This document shows positions 1 through 8,838 of a DNA stretch of 64,000 nt, in pieces. This stretch comes from Legionella sp. PATHC032 (GTDB lineage Bacteria > Pseudomonadota > Gammaproteobacteria > Legionellales > Legionellaceae). A program made the position numbers and the translations under genes. The stretch spans positions 739,001 through 803,000 of the forward strand of contig NZ_JAPHOV010000001.1 in the NCBI RefSeq assembly GCF_026191185.1, in the 5' to 3' direction. Position 1 is the first letter of the stretch; each line of letters begins with the position of its first letter. Below the pieces are notes generated by a model. It did no database searches. It had not been told where the DNA came from and was given only the letters and a program-made list of their open reading frames with translations.

Positions 1-770
1 ATAAAAGAATCTTCCAATAATTCATTTCTTAGTAAAAATTGTAATGCAGTGAGCAAATCAAAATCGGGATTATTTTCCAGAGTATTTTCGTAGGCAAGCC
101 CAAGTGAGGCCCCTGCTTTTATATGGCATAAGAAATGAAATAGGTCTTGAGTAATCCAATGAGTCATTGTTTGATTTTTTTGACGGGATATCACAGCATA
201 GCTTGGTATTTGTTGAAAATCGATGGAATCTGTTTCCAGGGGATTTTCTATCAGCGTAAAAATATTTTTTAAGTAATAAGGGGATGAATATAAAAATACA
301 GAAGGATTAAATATCAACGTTAATTTTTCTACTCGATCATTTAGGTGGTTTTGCAGTTTTTGAGGATTAATAGCAAGATAATCCCGTGAGCAATAGCTTA
401 AATGCTTCAACCATTCTATTTCTGCGATATTTTTCAAATAAAGAAGATGACTAACGGTTGGGTTACTTTTTAAAAACAGAGGAAATTTTGCACCCCAATC
501 ATCCAAACAATTGGTTGTAGGCAAATTATTTCTATCCTGGATAAAGCGTAATGCCAAACCATCCGCACATTCTTTTCCAACCAATTTCCAAATGGCTGGG
601 AAAGTAATTTCCAGGGAATGGCGTAGATTTTGCAAAATGGTATTACGATAAATGTCAAAACGGAATGTATTAGTAATCTCATTATGGGAAAAGTACTCAA
701 AAATGGCAGTATCTTGTTGATTTAATACTGCATTCAGAAAAAATTCCTGTATTTGTTTAATTGTAGGCAT
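1..770 (-). CDS. DUF2063 / HvfC-BufC-type partner protein (3' end outside window)
   Basis: An open frame begins at the ATG at 770 and stays open to the left edge, so the C-terminus is missing. About 256 codons are visible. The N-terminal half has the pattern of DUF2063 proteins: an FRFDIYRNTI segment around residue 37, then a TFPAIWKLVGKE segment around residue 56. Family members pair with DUF692 enzymes (MbnB-MbnC, TglH-TglI, BufB-BufC) and are thought to bring the peptide substrate to the iron enzyme. The start overlaps the last 14 bases of the DUF692 gene, so the two are translationally coupled. No precursor peptide is visible upstream; one could lie beyond the left edge. Family assignment is fairly sure, substrate unknown. 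Confidence 0.8.
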   Translation of the reverse strand, partial: MPTIKQIQEFFLNAVLNQQDTAIFEYFSHNEITNTFRFDIYRNTILQNLRHSLEITFPAIWKLVGKECADGLALRFIQDRNNLPTTNCLDDWGAKFPLFLKSNPTVSHLLYLKNIAEIEWLKHLSYCSRDYLAINPQKLQNHLNDRVEKLTLIFNPSVFLYSSPYYLKNIFTLIENPLETDSIDFQQIPSYAVISRQKNQTMTHWITQDLFHFLCHIKAGASLGLAYENTLENNPDFDLLTALQFLLRNELLEDSF

Positions 771-1590
771 AACAGGTAGATTTCCTGGCTTCATTTAATA
801 AAATATCTAACGTGGGGATTTCTGTATCCCATTCTAACAAAGTGGGAACAATACCTGTGTAATTTATTGTATATCGGTATAAATCCCACACTTCGGGACA
901 CACATAATTATTGTGTGTGTCTATCCGCAAGAAATTCATATTATCCTGATAGGCAATAGAATGGCCTGCTAGATGAATCTCTTGTACCGCCTCATGTGGA
1001 ATTTTTTGGATATATTGATAAGGATCCCGATTGTGATTTGAACAGGAAACATAGATATTATTTATATCCAATAAGAGCTTAGCATCAGTCCGCTTGATTA
1101 TTTCTGCTAAAAAATCAGGCTCTGAATACGATGAAGTCTGATATTCCAAATAAGAAGCGGGATTTTCAATTAATAAGGTTCTCTTTAAACAATTTTGTAC
1201 TTTATCGATGTTATTGCTAATAATGGTCAAACTTTCCTCATTATAGGGAATAGGTAATAAATCGGGTAAATAAGTATTTGCTATGGTACTCCAGGACAAA
1301 TGATCGGAAAGTAAAACAGGTTGAAAGCGGTCGATGAGAGTTTTAATTCGATTTAAATGTGTTGTACAGACTCCCTCCGCAGACCCTAAAGATAATCCGA
1401 CTCCATGAAAGCTAAGTGGATAATGTTGACTTATAGAAAATAGAATCTCTAATAAGTCCCCACCCTCGAGCAGGAAGTTTTCCGTGTGTACTTCCAGCCA
1501 ATCAATATCAGGCTTTTCTTCTAATATCTGGGCATAATGTGGCGCTCTGAGGCCAATGCCTATCATAGCGCCATTTATGATTTTATGCAT
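757..1590 (-). CDS. DUF692 (MbnB/TglH/BufB-type) multinuclear iron oxygenase
   Basis: A 277-residue TIM-barrel protein of the DUF692 family, whose studied members use two or three iron ions to modify cysteines of peptides. The family pattern is visible in order: GIGLRAPHY near residue 11, LEVHTENF at 32-39, FHGVGLSLGS at 61-70, SDHLSW at 95-100, IENPASY at 141-147, LDINNIYV at 174-181, EIHLAGH at 204-210 and DTH at 224-226. The likely metal ligands (His62, His97, Glu142, Asp175, His206, Asp224, His226, Glu253) are all present, so the enzyme looks intact. It is followed at once by its DUF2063 partner. A possible promoter lies upstream at 1638-1666. The substrate cannot be told from the sequence. 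Confidence 0.88.
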   Translation of the reverse strand: MHKIINGAMIGIGLRAPHYAQILEEKPDIDWLEVHTENFLLEGGDLLEILFSISQHYPLSFHGVGLSLGSAEGVCTTHLNRIKTLIDRFQPVLLSDHLSWSTIANTYLPDLLPIPYNEESLTIISNNIDKVQNCLKRTLLIENPASYLEYQTSSYSEPDFLAEIIKRTDAKLLLDINNIYVSCSNHNRDPYQYIQKIPHEAVQEIHLAGHSIAYQDNMNFLRIDTHNNYVCPEVWDLYRYTINYTGIVPTLLEWDTEIPTLDILLNEARKSTCYAYN

Positions 1591-1637
1591 GATGTTTCTT
1601 CATCTTAAATTGGTATGATCTTGCTCTATAACGCATT

Positions 1638-1666
1638 AATGTACTCTTGAGAAGTTTTGAACGCAA
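1638..1666 (-). promoter_or_regulatory. Possible sigma70 promoter for the DUF692 gene
   Basis: On the minus strand TTGCGT and TACATT are separated by exactly 17 bases, about 50 bases before the DUF692 start codon. This is seen directly; that it works as a promoter is inference from spacing and similarity to consensus. Confidence 0.35.
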
Positions 1667-1865
1667 TGGTCTTGGCAAAAGCTATTTTTAATAGGTATTT
1701 TAAATCACAAATGTTTTTTAATTCAGTGTAAAAATTAACCGCAATATTGAGTATTTAGTCACTTTATGAGATAATATTTTTTTATTTCGCAACTTGCAAT
1801 TTTAAAAATTGCCTCCATGTTGTAGAAGTAATAACAGTCTTGCTCATGTTTTTAGGGAGTGTCTT

Positions 1866-2132
1866 ATGAGTCAAAATTGGCCTACCAGAGATAAAGATTT
1901 GCAAACGGCGCGAGTCATAATGGAAGAGTATGCTAATGAACGTGATAGTGATTCATTAGGTCTTTTCGAGATTGTCGTTGATCAAAATGAAAAACGCATG
2001 AATTTCCGTTTATCTGGTTGGGTAGTTATTTTGGCAAAACATTTTACTTCTTTATATGGGGTTAGTCAGGGTGATTACGTTACCAGGCAAGTGATTAGCC
2101 GCTGCATTACTCAGGGTCAGACTCTGCATTAA
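1866..2132 (+). CDS. Small hypothetical protein, 88 residues
   Basis: I do not recognise this protein. The start at 1866 is chosen because AGGGAGT lies just before it; an in-frame ATG at 1809 has no such site and would add a cysteine-rich unlikely leader. The protein is soluble, with charged N-terminal helices and no signal peptide or membrane segment. It stands alone between the divergent DUF692 gene and the convergent binding-protein gene. It is probably a small Legionella-specific cytoplasmic protein; nothing in the context points to a function. Confidence 0.6.
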   Translation: MSQNWPTRDKDLQTARVIMEEYANERDSDSLGLFEIVVDQNEKRMNFRLSGWVVILAKHFTSLYGVSQGDYVTRQVISRCITQGQTLH

Positions 2133-2291
2133 AAGTTAGAGATCAGACCCCTACCTCGAACGGCTGTATTTGGTTCAGGTTCGATGATACTTAAACATAA
2201 GGGTACTAACCTATTACGCATTAAAATGTTCATTCAGCTATTGATGAATGATTAAGAGCAATTTTTTCGGTAATTGCCAAACATTTAACTC

Positions 2292-3050
2292 TTAAAAGTT
2301 CATCATGTATTTATTGTAATTTTCCTTGTATTTATCAGAACGCTGGTATTCTATCAATGCGTCATTTAGCGATTTGAGTAATTCAGCGTTTTCCCGATTG
2401 ACTGCAATGCCCAAACCATAACCAACCAGCATGGGACTACCAGTCACCAGAAGCCTCCCGGACGAATTGGCAGACCAGTATAAAGCAGCAGGATTATCCA
2501 TCAGAACAAAATCAATTTCATTTGTACTCAAGGCTTCCAGCATTTCTTCAGTTCTGTCAAATTCTACTATCACAGGGTCTATTATCCCCATTCTTCTAAT
2601 TTCCTGGCTAAAGACAGTATTTTCTTCTACACCGATTCGTTTACCTTTTAAGAGCATTAAATTAAACGGTTCATGAGTATTGTGTATCTTATTTGTAAGA
2701 AACCTGGAGTAACTCAATAAATAGGGCATACTGAAATTAACCAGGCTAGCACGTTCTGAAGTAATAGACATGGCGCTGATTGCTACATCAATTTGTTTGT
2801 TAATCAGAGCAGGAATTAATTGTCTGAATCTCATGACTCGAAAATTACACTGGCGTTTCATTATCTTACACAGCTCTGTCATGGTCGCGATATCATAACC
2901 AAAGAGCTCATTATTGGTTCCTTGCATGACAAAGGGGGGGTAAAAGCCTCCTACACCTACTATTAAAGGTAAAGGCTCATCTTGGGCATGGAGAGGTGAA
3001 ACCAGAAAAAAGAAAGAAAGCAATAATCCCTGAATAAATTTCATTGGCAT
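2292..3050 (-). CDS. Periplasmic amino-acid-binding protein (SBP family 3)
   Basis: A typical family 3 solute-binding protein of about 252 residues. A signal peptide with a hydrophobic core is followed by an SPLHAQ cleavage region. The mature part starts with a beta strand and GGFYPPF, then the FGYDIATM segment, and DVAISAMSITSERASLVNFS, the usual signature of polar amino-acid binders such as ArtJ and HisJ. Candidate starts are GTG 3056, ATG 3050 and ATG 3044; all keep the signal peptide and 3050 is a compromise. No permease or ATPase gene lies beside it, so its transporter partner must be elsewhere, or it acts as a sensor input. The ligand is not determinable; arginine or another polar amino acid is likely. 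Confidence 0.82.
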   Translation of the reverse strand: MPMKFIQGLLLSFFFLVSPLHAQDEPLPLIVGVGGFYPPFVMQGTNNELFGYDIATMTELCKIMKRQCNFRVMRFRQLIPALINKQIDVAISAMSITSERASLVNFSMPYLLSYSRFLTNKIHNTHEPFNLMLLKGKRIGVEENTVFSQEIRRMGIIDPVIVEFDRTEEMLEALSTNEIDFVLMDNPAALYWSANSSGRLLVTGSPMLVGYGLGIAVNRENAELLKSLNDALIEYQRSDKYKENYNKYMMNF

Positions 3051-3181
3051 CTTCACTAAAATATTATTAGAGTCCTTTATAAGAGTATAACGCTAAATAG
3101 GAGTTTTAAAGTATTAAATGTAAAATTAATTGATTAATCCTATGATATGGTTAGGTTTTTATATTAAGAATAGTATATTTT

Positions 3182-5923
3182 ATGTCTCCACAAAGTGATA
3201 TTGAAACATTGATTTCTACAAAATCCTGGATAATTGAAAAATACGTTACTCCTTTGCAACATCCATTGAGAGAAAGTGCGGAAAAATTGATACTGGTAAG
3301 TGACTATGCTTGCAGACAAATTAAATTATTGGCTTCTCTTTTGGAATGCGATTCCTGTCGTTCCTTATGGCCGCGAGAAAACTATTTTTATGCAATTCAG
3401 CAAATAAGTCTGGAATTATCCCAAGCCCAGTATATGCAGGAATTGCGACGGTTTCGTCATACCCATTTTTTGCGCTTGTTATTACTTGAAATAGCTGGTT
3501 TGGCTTCTACTGAAGAGGTTATGCAATCTTGGTCTGATCTGGCAGATTCTATAATCTTACGTACTTTAAAATATATTGGATTTTCCTTGTTGAGTCGTTA
3601 CGGGGTACCCAGAAACAGTGAGGGTAGAGAGATGCAATTGTATGCTCTCGCCATGGGAAAACTTGGGGGAAGAGAACTTAATTATTCGTCTGATATTGAT
3701 TTGATTTTTGCTTACAATGAAGTGGGTAGCACTGATGGTGAGGAGCAGATTGCTAATCAGCATTATTTTAGCAAGATGGTGCAAACATTTGTTCATTTAT
3801 TACAGAGTGTAACGTCTGATGGTTTTGTATTTAGAGTGGATTTAAGATTACGACCTAATGGAGATAGTGGTCCTTTGGTTTCCAGTTTCGCAGCCATGGA
3901 AACCTATTACCAGGAACAGGGACGTGATTGGGAACGTTATGCTATGGTTAAAGCACGAGTTGTTGCTGAATCTTTGAATGAATCATTTCCATGGTTTGAT
4001 CGTTTAATCATCCCATTTGTTTACAGGAGGTATGTGGACTTTGGTGTGATAGAGTCCTTGCGAGGGATGAAGGCAATGATCGAGCGCGAGGTGCAGCTTA
4101 ACCCCCTATTGAATGATATTAAACGGGGACGGGGCGGTATTAGGGAGATAGAGTTTATTATTCAGAATATACAATTAATTCGCGGAGGCAGATTACCTCA
4201 GTTGCAAGTTCAAAATGCCATGTTAGCGTTGGCCGTGATAAAAAAGGAAAAATTACTACCTAGGTGCGATGCTTTAAAACAAGCGTATCTTTTTTTGAGA
4301 AAATTGGAAAATATTCTACAGAGCCTGAATGATCAACAAACTCATTCTATACCTGAAGATAAGTTAAAAAAAATACAGATAGTTTATGCCATGGGATTTA
4401 CTGATTGGGAGCAATTTTTCAATAAATTACAACAATATCAACGCATTGTTAGCAATTTCTTTCATTCCATTCTTGGTAAGGTCGATGATTATGAGGACGA
4501 AAAGAGACTATTGAGTAATCAATTATTTAGCCTTTGGCAGGGTCATGTTGAAAGTAATATGGCAGTGAATTTATTGATTAGTCTAGGCTATGAAAATGCA
4601 CAACATTGTTACCAAATGCTCCATGCTTTTCGACATGGACCACGTTGCAGAAGATTACCACAGGGAGCTCGAATTCGCCTGGATCGTTTTATGGTTTTAT
4701 TACTTACAGAATTGACTTATTGCCCTAAAACGGATGAGGTTTTATTACAAGTAATTCATTTGCTTGAAAATATTGTGGGGCGCAGCGCTTACCTTGCTTT
4801 ACTCACTGAAAACCCTTATGCGCTAAGAGAATTATTATTTTGGTTTGTGAATAGTCCTTTTATTTCTTCACTGTTTGTTAGCCAACCTTTTTTGTTGGAA
4901 ATCCTGTTGGATCAGGAAAAAGATTGGCATCCTGATTCATTGTCTCAACTGGAACAAACAATAATTGAAAAATTAGAGCATACTAATGATGTAGAATTGC
5001 ATGAGGAAATCCTGCGCCAGTTTAAATTGACGAATTGGATGGTGGCTGCCAGAGCGGAATTATATGGATTATGTGACGCTGTGCGCATAGGGAAATTTCT
5101 GTCTGATGTGGCACAAGTCATTGTCAATCAAGTTTTAATTATTGCAAGCAAACAGCTAAGTGGCCGTCATCCTGAAATGGTTCAAATTCAATCACTGTTT
5201 GCCATTATTGCTTATGGAAAACTGGGCAGTCGAGAAATGAGTTATTCTTCTGATCTCGATTTGGTTTTTTTACATTCTGCCAAACCATCTGAAGAAGCAT
5301 TAGTTACCCGATTAACGCAAAAAATATTGCATATGCTGACTACTCGTACTCAAATGGGAGTTTTGTACCATGTTGATACGCGTTTAAGACCTTCTGGAGC
5401 AGCTGGCTTGTTAGTCAGTCATGTTGATGCTTTTGTTGAGTATCAAAAAACACAGGCTTGGACATGGGAGCATCAAGCTTTGTTAAAGGCAAGGATATTA
5501 TCGGGAAATTCGAAAATAAAAAATAAGTTTTCCCAACTAAAAAAGTCAGTCTTGTTGCTAGAGAGAGATAGTAAATTATTGCAGCAGGATGTATTAACCA
5601 TGCGAGCTAAAATCGATCAATTTCAAGAGTCAGATGAAGTAAAACTTGCTCGGGGTGGATTATTGGATCTGGAGTTTTTGGTTCAATTTCTTATATTGAA
5701 TCTCGGGGATCCCAAGTTTTCAAGTTATACCAATACCTTAAGTCAACTTAAACATTTGTTTTTATCGAATGTATTAACGAAATCTCAATTCATAACTTTA
5801 AAGAAAGCGTATCAGTATTTTCATTATTTGATGCATCAGAAAATTGTACAACCCGATGTTATTAATGATGACGAAATGCAAAACTCAGTGTCTTCAGTTT
5901 GCAAAGATCTTTATCAGTATTAG
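3182..5923 (+). CDS. glnE: Bifunctional glutamine synthetase adenylyltransferase/adenylyl-removing enzyme
   Basis: GlnE adds AMP to, and removes it from, glutamine synthetase in response to nitrogen status through PII. Both nucleotidyltransferase cores are present: GKLGGRELNYSSDIDLIF around residues 158-175, and GKLGSREMSYSSDLDLVF around 678-695, each with the catalytic D-x-D. GRGGIREIEFI and RGGLLDLEFLVQ, the conserved helices after each core, are also visible. At 913 residues it is slightly shorter than the E. coli enzyme (about 946), the difference being at the ends. It stands alone on the plus strand with a plain AT-rich upstream region. The enzyme appears intact in both halves. Confidence 0.95.
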   Translation: MSPQSDIETLISTKSWIIEKYVTPLQHPLRESAEKLILVSDYACRQIKLLASLLECDSCRSLWPRENYFYAIQQISLELSQAQYMQELRRFRHTHFLRLLLLEIAGLASTEEVMQSWSDLADSIILRTLKYIGFSLLSRYGVPRNSEGREMQLYALAMGKLGGRELNYSSDIDLIFAYNEVGSTDGEEQIANQHYFSKMVQTFVHLLQSVTSDGFVFRVDLRLRPNGDSGPLVSSFAAMETYYQEQGRDWERYAMVKARVVAESLNESFPWFDRLIIPFVYRRYVDFGVIESLRGMKAMIEREVQLNPLLNDIKRGRGGIREIEFIIQNIQLIRGGRLPQLQVQNAMLALAVIKKEKLLPRCDALKQAYLFLRKLENILQSLNDQQTHSIPEDKLKKIQIVYAMGFTDWEQFFNKLQQYQRIVSNFFHSILGKVDDYEDEKRLLSNQLFSLWQGHVESNMAVNLLISLGYENAQHCYQMLHAFRHGPRCRRLPQGARIRLDRFMVLLLTELTYCPKTDEVLLQVIHLLENIVGRSAYLALLTENPYALRELLFWFVNSPFISSLFVSQPFLLEILLDQEKDWHPDSLSQLEQTIIEKLEHTNDVELHEEILRQFKLTNWMVAARAELYGLCDAVRIGKFLSDVAQVIVNQVLIIASKQLSGRHPEMVQIQSLFAIIAYGKLGSREMSYSSDLDLVFLHSAKPSEEALVTRLTQKILHMLTTRTQMGVLYHVDTRLRPSGAAGLLVSHVDAFVEYQKTQAWTWEHQALLKARILSGNSKIKNKFSQLKKSVLLLERDSKLLQQDVLTMRAKIDQFQESDEVKLARGGLLDLEFLVQFLILNLGDPKFSSYTNTLSQLKHLFLSNVLTKSQFITLKKAYQYFHYLMHQKIVQPDVINDDEMQNSVSSVCKDLYQY

Positions 5924-6067
5924 ATTGTTTTTTGACAACTCAACCCTGAAAATGAATCCTAATATCATTTAAGATCATTCATAGGCTTATGGGTGATATG
6001 CTTTGGCACATGGTAATCCATTTTACTTTCAGTTACTCTGTAATTTTTAGGGAATTTTTTTACTATT

Positions 6068-7279
6068 ATGCAAGCTAATTATTATGATACGTATCAAAAA
6101 ACAGGAGTTTTCAGTGATGAATTTTTCGGACAGTTTTTAAGAACTCTTGGTAAATGTTATGTGCAGTGTGCTGATGTTGGTGAATGTTATACAACCTTGT
6201 CCAAAATAACTGATAAAGACGGTGAAAGTTGGTATAAGGCATGGCATGAAATGGCTAATATACTTAAGACCAAAGCCAATATCAGTTGGGAGGCTAATCA
6301 CTTTTTAACGGCAGCATACACTTACCTGCGTGCTGCGGAATATTACCGTGCAAGCGAGTTTTTTTTACGAGCCAATCCTGATGATCCGCGCGTGATTCCT
6401 TGTTTTGATCAATTGCAATTTTGTTTTGAACGAGCAATGTCTCGCTTGCATCCTGCATCTCAAAAAGTATCGATACCTTATGATGATCAAATATTGGGTG
6501 GTTATTTATTTTTCAGCGATCTATCTCCTAAAGCAACTTTGATAGTACCAGGAGGATACGATAGTACTTTTGAAGAAAATTATGCTCTCGTTCCTGCTTC
6601 ACTTTTACATGGATATCATATTTTGATTTTTGATGGTCCGGGACAAGGACATGCTTTGCGTCGGCAAAAGCTGTATATGAGAGCAGATTTCGAACATGTT
6701 GTCTCCCAGGTTTTAGACTGGCTAGATGAGCAAAATGGACTAGAGACATCCAATTATGTACTCATTGGCAGGAGTTTTGGCGGTTATCTTGCACCAAGGG
6801 CGGCCTGTAGTGAAAAACGATTGGCCGCATTAATTTGTGATCCAGGGCAAATGGATATTGCAGGCTCATTGAATAGAATGTTACCTCCAAACCTCATGAT
6901 GTTATTAAAAGAAGGAAGAGCTGAAGAACTTAATGCCTGCTTTTATCAATTGTTCTTGGAAAATCCAATGAAAGAATTTTATTTCAAATCAAGAATGTAT
7001 ACACACGGTTTGACTTCTTCTTTTGATTATTTGCAGGCATTATCCGCCTACACTTTTGTCGATAGGGTGCAAGAGATCACCTGTCCCACACTGGTCTGCG
7101 ATAATCCCAGCGACAGGATATCCAACCGTGGGAATACACTATATGAAGCTTTGCGTTGTGAAAAAACCTATGTGATGTTTGAAGCCAAATTGGGGGCAGG
7201 TATGCATTGTGAAGCAGATGCCAATGGCCAGTTTCAACAAGTTATTTTTGATTGGCTGGATGAGAGATTTACCAATTAG
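6068..7279 (+). CDS. Alpha/beta hydrolase of the FrsA/dihydropseudooxynicotine-hydrolase type
   Basis: A 403-residue protein with a helical N-terminal third (many aromatic and alanine residues, YLRAAEYYRASEFF near residue 89) and a C-terminal alpha/beta hydrolase fold. The nucleophile elbow is GRSFGG with Ser236; Asp349 in NPSDR and His380 in AGMHCE complete a likely triad. An oxyanion-type segment VPGGYDS lies near residue 160. This architecture matches the DUF1100/FrsA and 2,6-dihydropseudooxynicotine hydrolase group, which cleave C-C or ester bonds. No signal peptide is seen. It precedes an efflux operon on the same strand by 67 bases, so it could be its first gene, but the link is unproven. 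The substrate is unknown. Confidence 0.8.
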   Translation: MQANYYDTYQKTGVFSDEFFGQFLRTLGKCYVQCADVGECYTTLSKITDKDGESWYKAWHEMANILKTKANISWEANHFLTAAYTYLRAAEYYRASEFFLRANPDDPRVIPCFDQLQFCFERAMSRLHPASQKVSIPYDDQILGGYLFFSDLSPKATLIVPGGYDSTFEENYALVPASLLHGYHILIFDGPGQGHALRRQKLYMRADFEHVVSQVLDWLDEQNGLETSNYVLIGRSFGGYLAPRAACSEKRLAALICDPGQMDIAGSLNRMLPPNLMMLLKEGRAEELNACFYQLFLENPMKEFYFKSRMYTHGLTSSFDYLQALSAYTFVDRVQEITCPTLVCDNPSDRISNRGNTLYEALRCEKTYVMFEAKLGAGMHCEADANGQFQQVIFDWLDERFTN

Positions 7280-7346
7280 CGGATATCCCAATCGTTATTG
7301 TTTTGCTGATAGGATGACTAATACTGATGACAAAAGGATAAGAGGT

Positions 7347-7919
7347 ATGAGAATAGGGATTGCAATCCTGGTTGTATTAGTTTGTTGCACATTGCAGAGT
7401 TGTAAAAAAGAAAAATCACCGTATCAAACGACAAGCTATGTTGAGTCTCAGTTATTTATTGTATCAAGCCCGGATGGTGGATATATAAAAGAATGGTATG
7501 CTAATGAAGGTCAATTACTGCATAAAGAGGATAAAATTGTAACCCTTGATGGGATAAATTCAATCAAAGCGCCCGCAGATGCTGTTGTGACCGAGCGTTA
7601 TTACTTAAAGGATGAATACGTACCTCCTAATTTCCCCATTGCAAGTCTCTCCTTGCCCTCTCAAATGAAAATCCTGTTTTATGTTCCCGAAAGCCATTTG
7701 GATAAAATTAAATTAGGTAAAAAAGTTCAAATTTTGCTTAATGAAAAAAAATATTCGGGCAAAATTAGCTTTATATCCAATCAGGCTGAATATACTCCGG
7801 ATGCTGTTTTTAGTGACAAAAATCGTTATAAATTAGTATACAAAGTCAAGGCGGATCTATCTCATGGATTAAGGGATTTATTAAAAATAGGTCAGCCTGT
7901 GGAAGTCAATTATGAGTAG
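7347..7919 (+). CDS. HlyD-family membrane fusion lipoprotein (ABC efflux adaptor)
   Basis: About 190 residues. The start at 7347 is chosen because it gives a clean lipoprotein signal: a short hydrophobic core ending in LQSC, with the cysteine as lipid anchor; upstream in-frame starts would bury it. The mature part has the biotinyl-lipoyl pattern of adaptor proteins (GGYIKEWYANEGQLLHKEDKI, then APADAVV) and a beta-barrel segment with VPESHLDKIKLGKKVQI. It is short for the family and lacks the long coiled-coil hairpin, so whether it reaches an outer-membrane channel is doubtful. Its last 8 bases overlap the ATPase gene, so it forms an operon with the next two genes. Confidence 0.82.
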   Translation: MRIGIAILVVLVCCTLQSCKKEKSPYQTTSYVESQLFIVSSPDGGYIKEWYANEGQLLHKEDKIVTLDGINSIKAPADAVVTERYYLKDEYVPPNFPIASLSLPSQMKILFYVPESHLDKIKLGKKVQILLNEKKYSGKISFISNQAEYTPDAVFSDKNRYKLVYKVKADLSHGLRDLLKIGQPVEVNYE

Positions 7920-8838
7920 ATGGAACTCAAAGCAAATCATTATCGATGTGTTCGGATTAGCTAAATCATTTAATGGCATCAACGCAGTAGTGAACTTGAA
8001 TTTACAAATCCAGGAAGGAACAATTTTTGGTTTTTTAGGGCCCAACGGCAGTGGCAAAACGACCAGTTTACGATTATTAAGTGGATTAGTGGTTCCTGAT
8101 AAAGGCCAAGGTAAATGTCTTAATCTGGATTTAAAGACTCAAACCAAGTTGATCCAGGCTCAAATTGGTTATATGCCACAGAATTTTTGCCTTTATCAAA
8201 ATCTGACTGTTTATGAAAATCTGGACTTTATCGCAAGAATATATCAATTAAAAAACAGGAAAGAGAGACTGAAGGAAATCATTGAATTGCTGGCGTTAAG
8301 TGACAACCAAAAGCGGATTACTGCTACTTTATCAGGAGGTTGGAAGCAACGGGTCGCTTTGGCCGCTGCTTTGTTGCATAAGCCCCGTATACTTTTGTTA
8401 GATGAGCCAACTTCAGGCATTGATCCCCAATCACGTTTGTTAATTTGGGAGCATATACAAAGTATAGTGTCCAAAGGAGTGACGGTTTTACTCAGTACAC
8501 AACATATGGATGAGGCAGAAAGATGCCATCAATTGGTTTATATGTCTGCGGGAGAAATCATAGCCCGTGGATCGGTTATTGAAATTATTCAATCGACAGG
8601 CATACACTCCTGGAGTGTTAAAGGTGAGAATTTCTCCAGAATAAAGGACATGTTAGTAAATAACCCCGCAATTCAAATGATTGAAAAGGGTAATGAAATG
8701 CGTATCAGTTCAATAGTTGATGATATACATCAACTATTGGATCCTTTCGTGTTGAAACATTATGAAATCAAAAAAACAGAGACTACTTTAGAAGACGCTT
8801 TCATTTATAAAATCATGAAAGAAGGGAATCCAAAGTGA
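7912..8838 (+). CDS. ABC exporter ATP-binding protein (YhhJ/YbhF-type)
   Basis: A single ABC ATPase of 308 residues. Walker A GPNGSGKT, signature LSGGWKQR, Walker B RILLLDEPTSGIDP and the H-loop STQHMD are all present, so it should hydrolyse ATP. The C-terminal 80 residues form the small accessory domain common in ABC-2 drug and antibiotic exporters. It overlaps the adaptor gene upstream and the permease gene downstream (GTG start inside its final codons), which shows translational coupling. Together the three genes make a YhiI-RbbA-YhhJ or YbhG-YbhFSR-like exporter. The substrate is unknown. Confidence 0.92.
   Translation: MSRWNSKQIIIDVFGLAKSFNGINAVVNLNLQIQEGTIFGFLGPNGSGKTTSLRLLSGLVVPDKGQGKCLNLDLKTQTKLIQAQIGYMPQNFCLYQNLTVYENLDFIARIYQLKNRKERLKEIIELLALSDNQKRITATLSGGWKQRVALAAALLHKPRILLLDEPTSGIDPQSRLLIWEHIQSIVSKGVTVLLSTQHMDEAERCHQLVYMSAGEIIARGSVIEIIQSTGIHSWSVKGENFSRIKDMLVNNPAIQMIEKGNEMRISSIVDDIHQLLDPFVLKHYEIKKTETTLEDAFIYKIMKEGNPK

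Noticed and set aside
470..700. A 76-codon open frame on the minus strand
   Set aside because: It lies entirely inside the DUF2063 gene in another frame; that gene has the better start, the family motifs and the coupling to DUF692.
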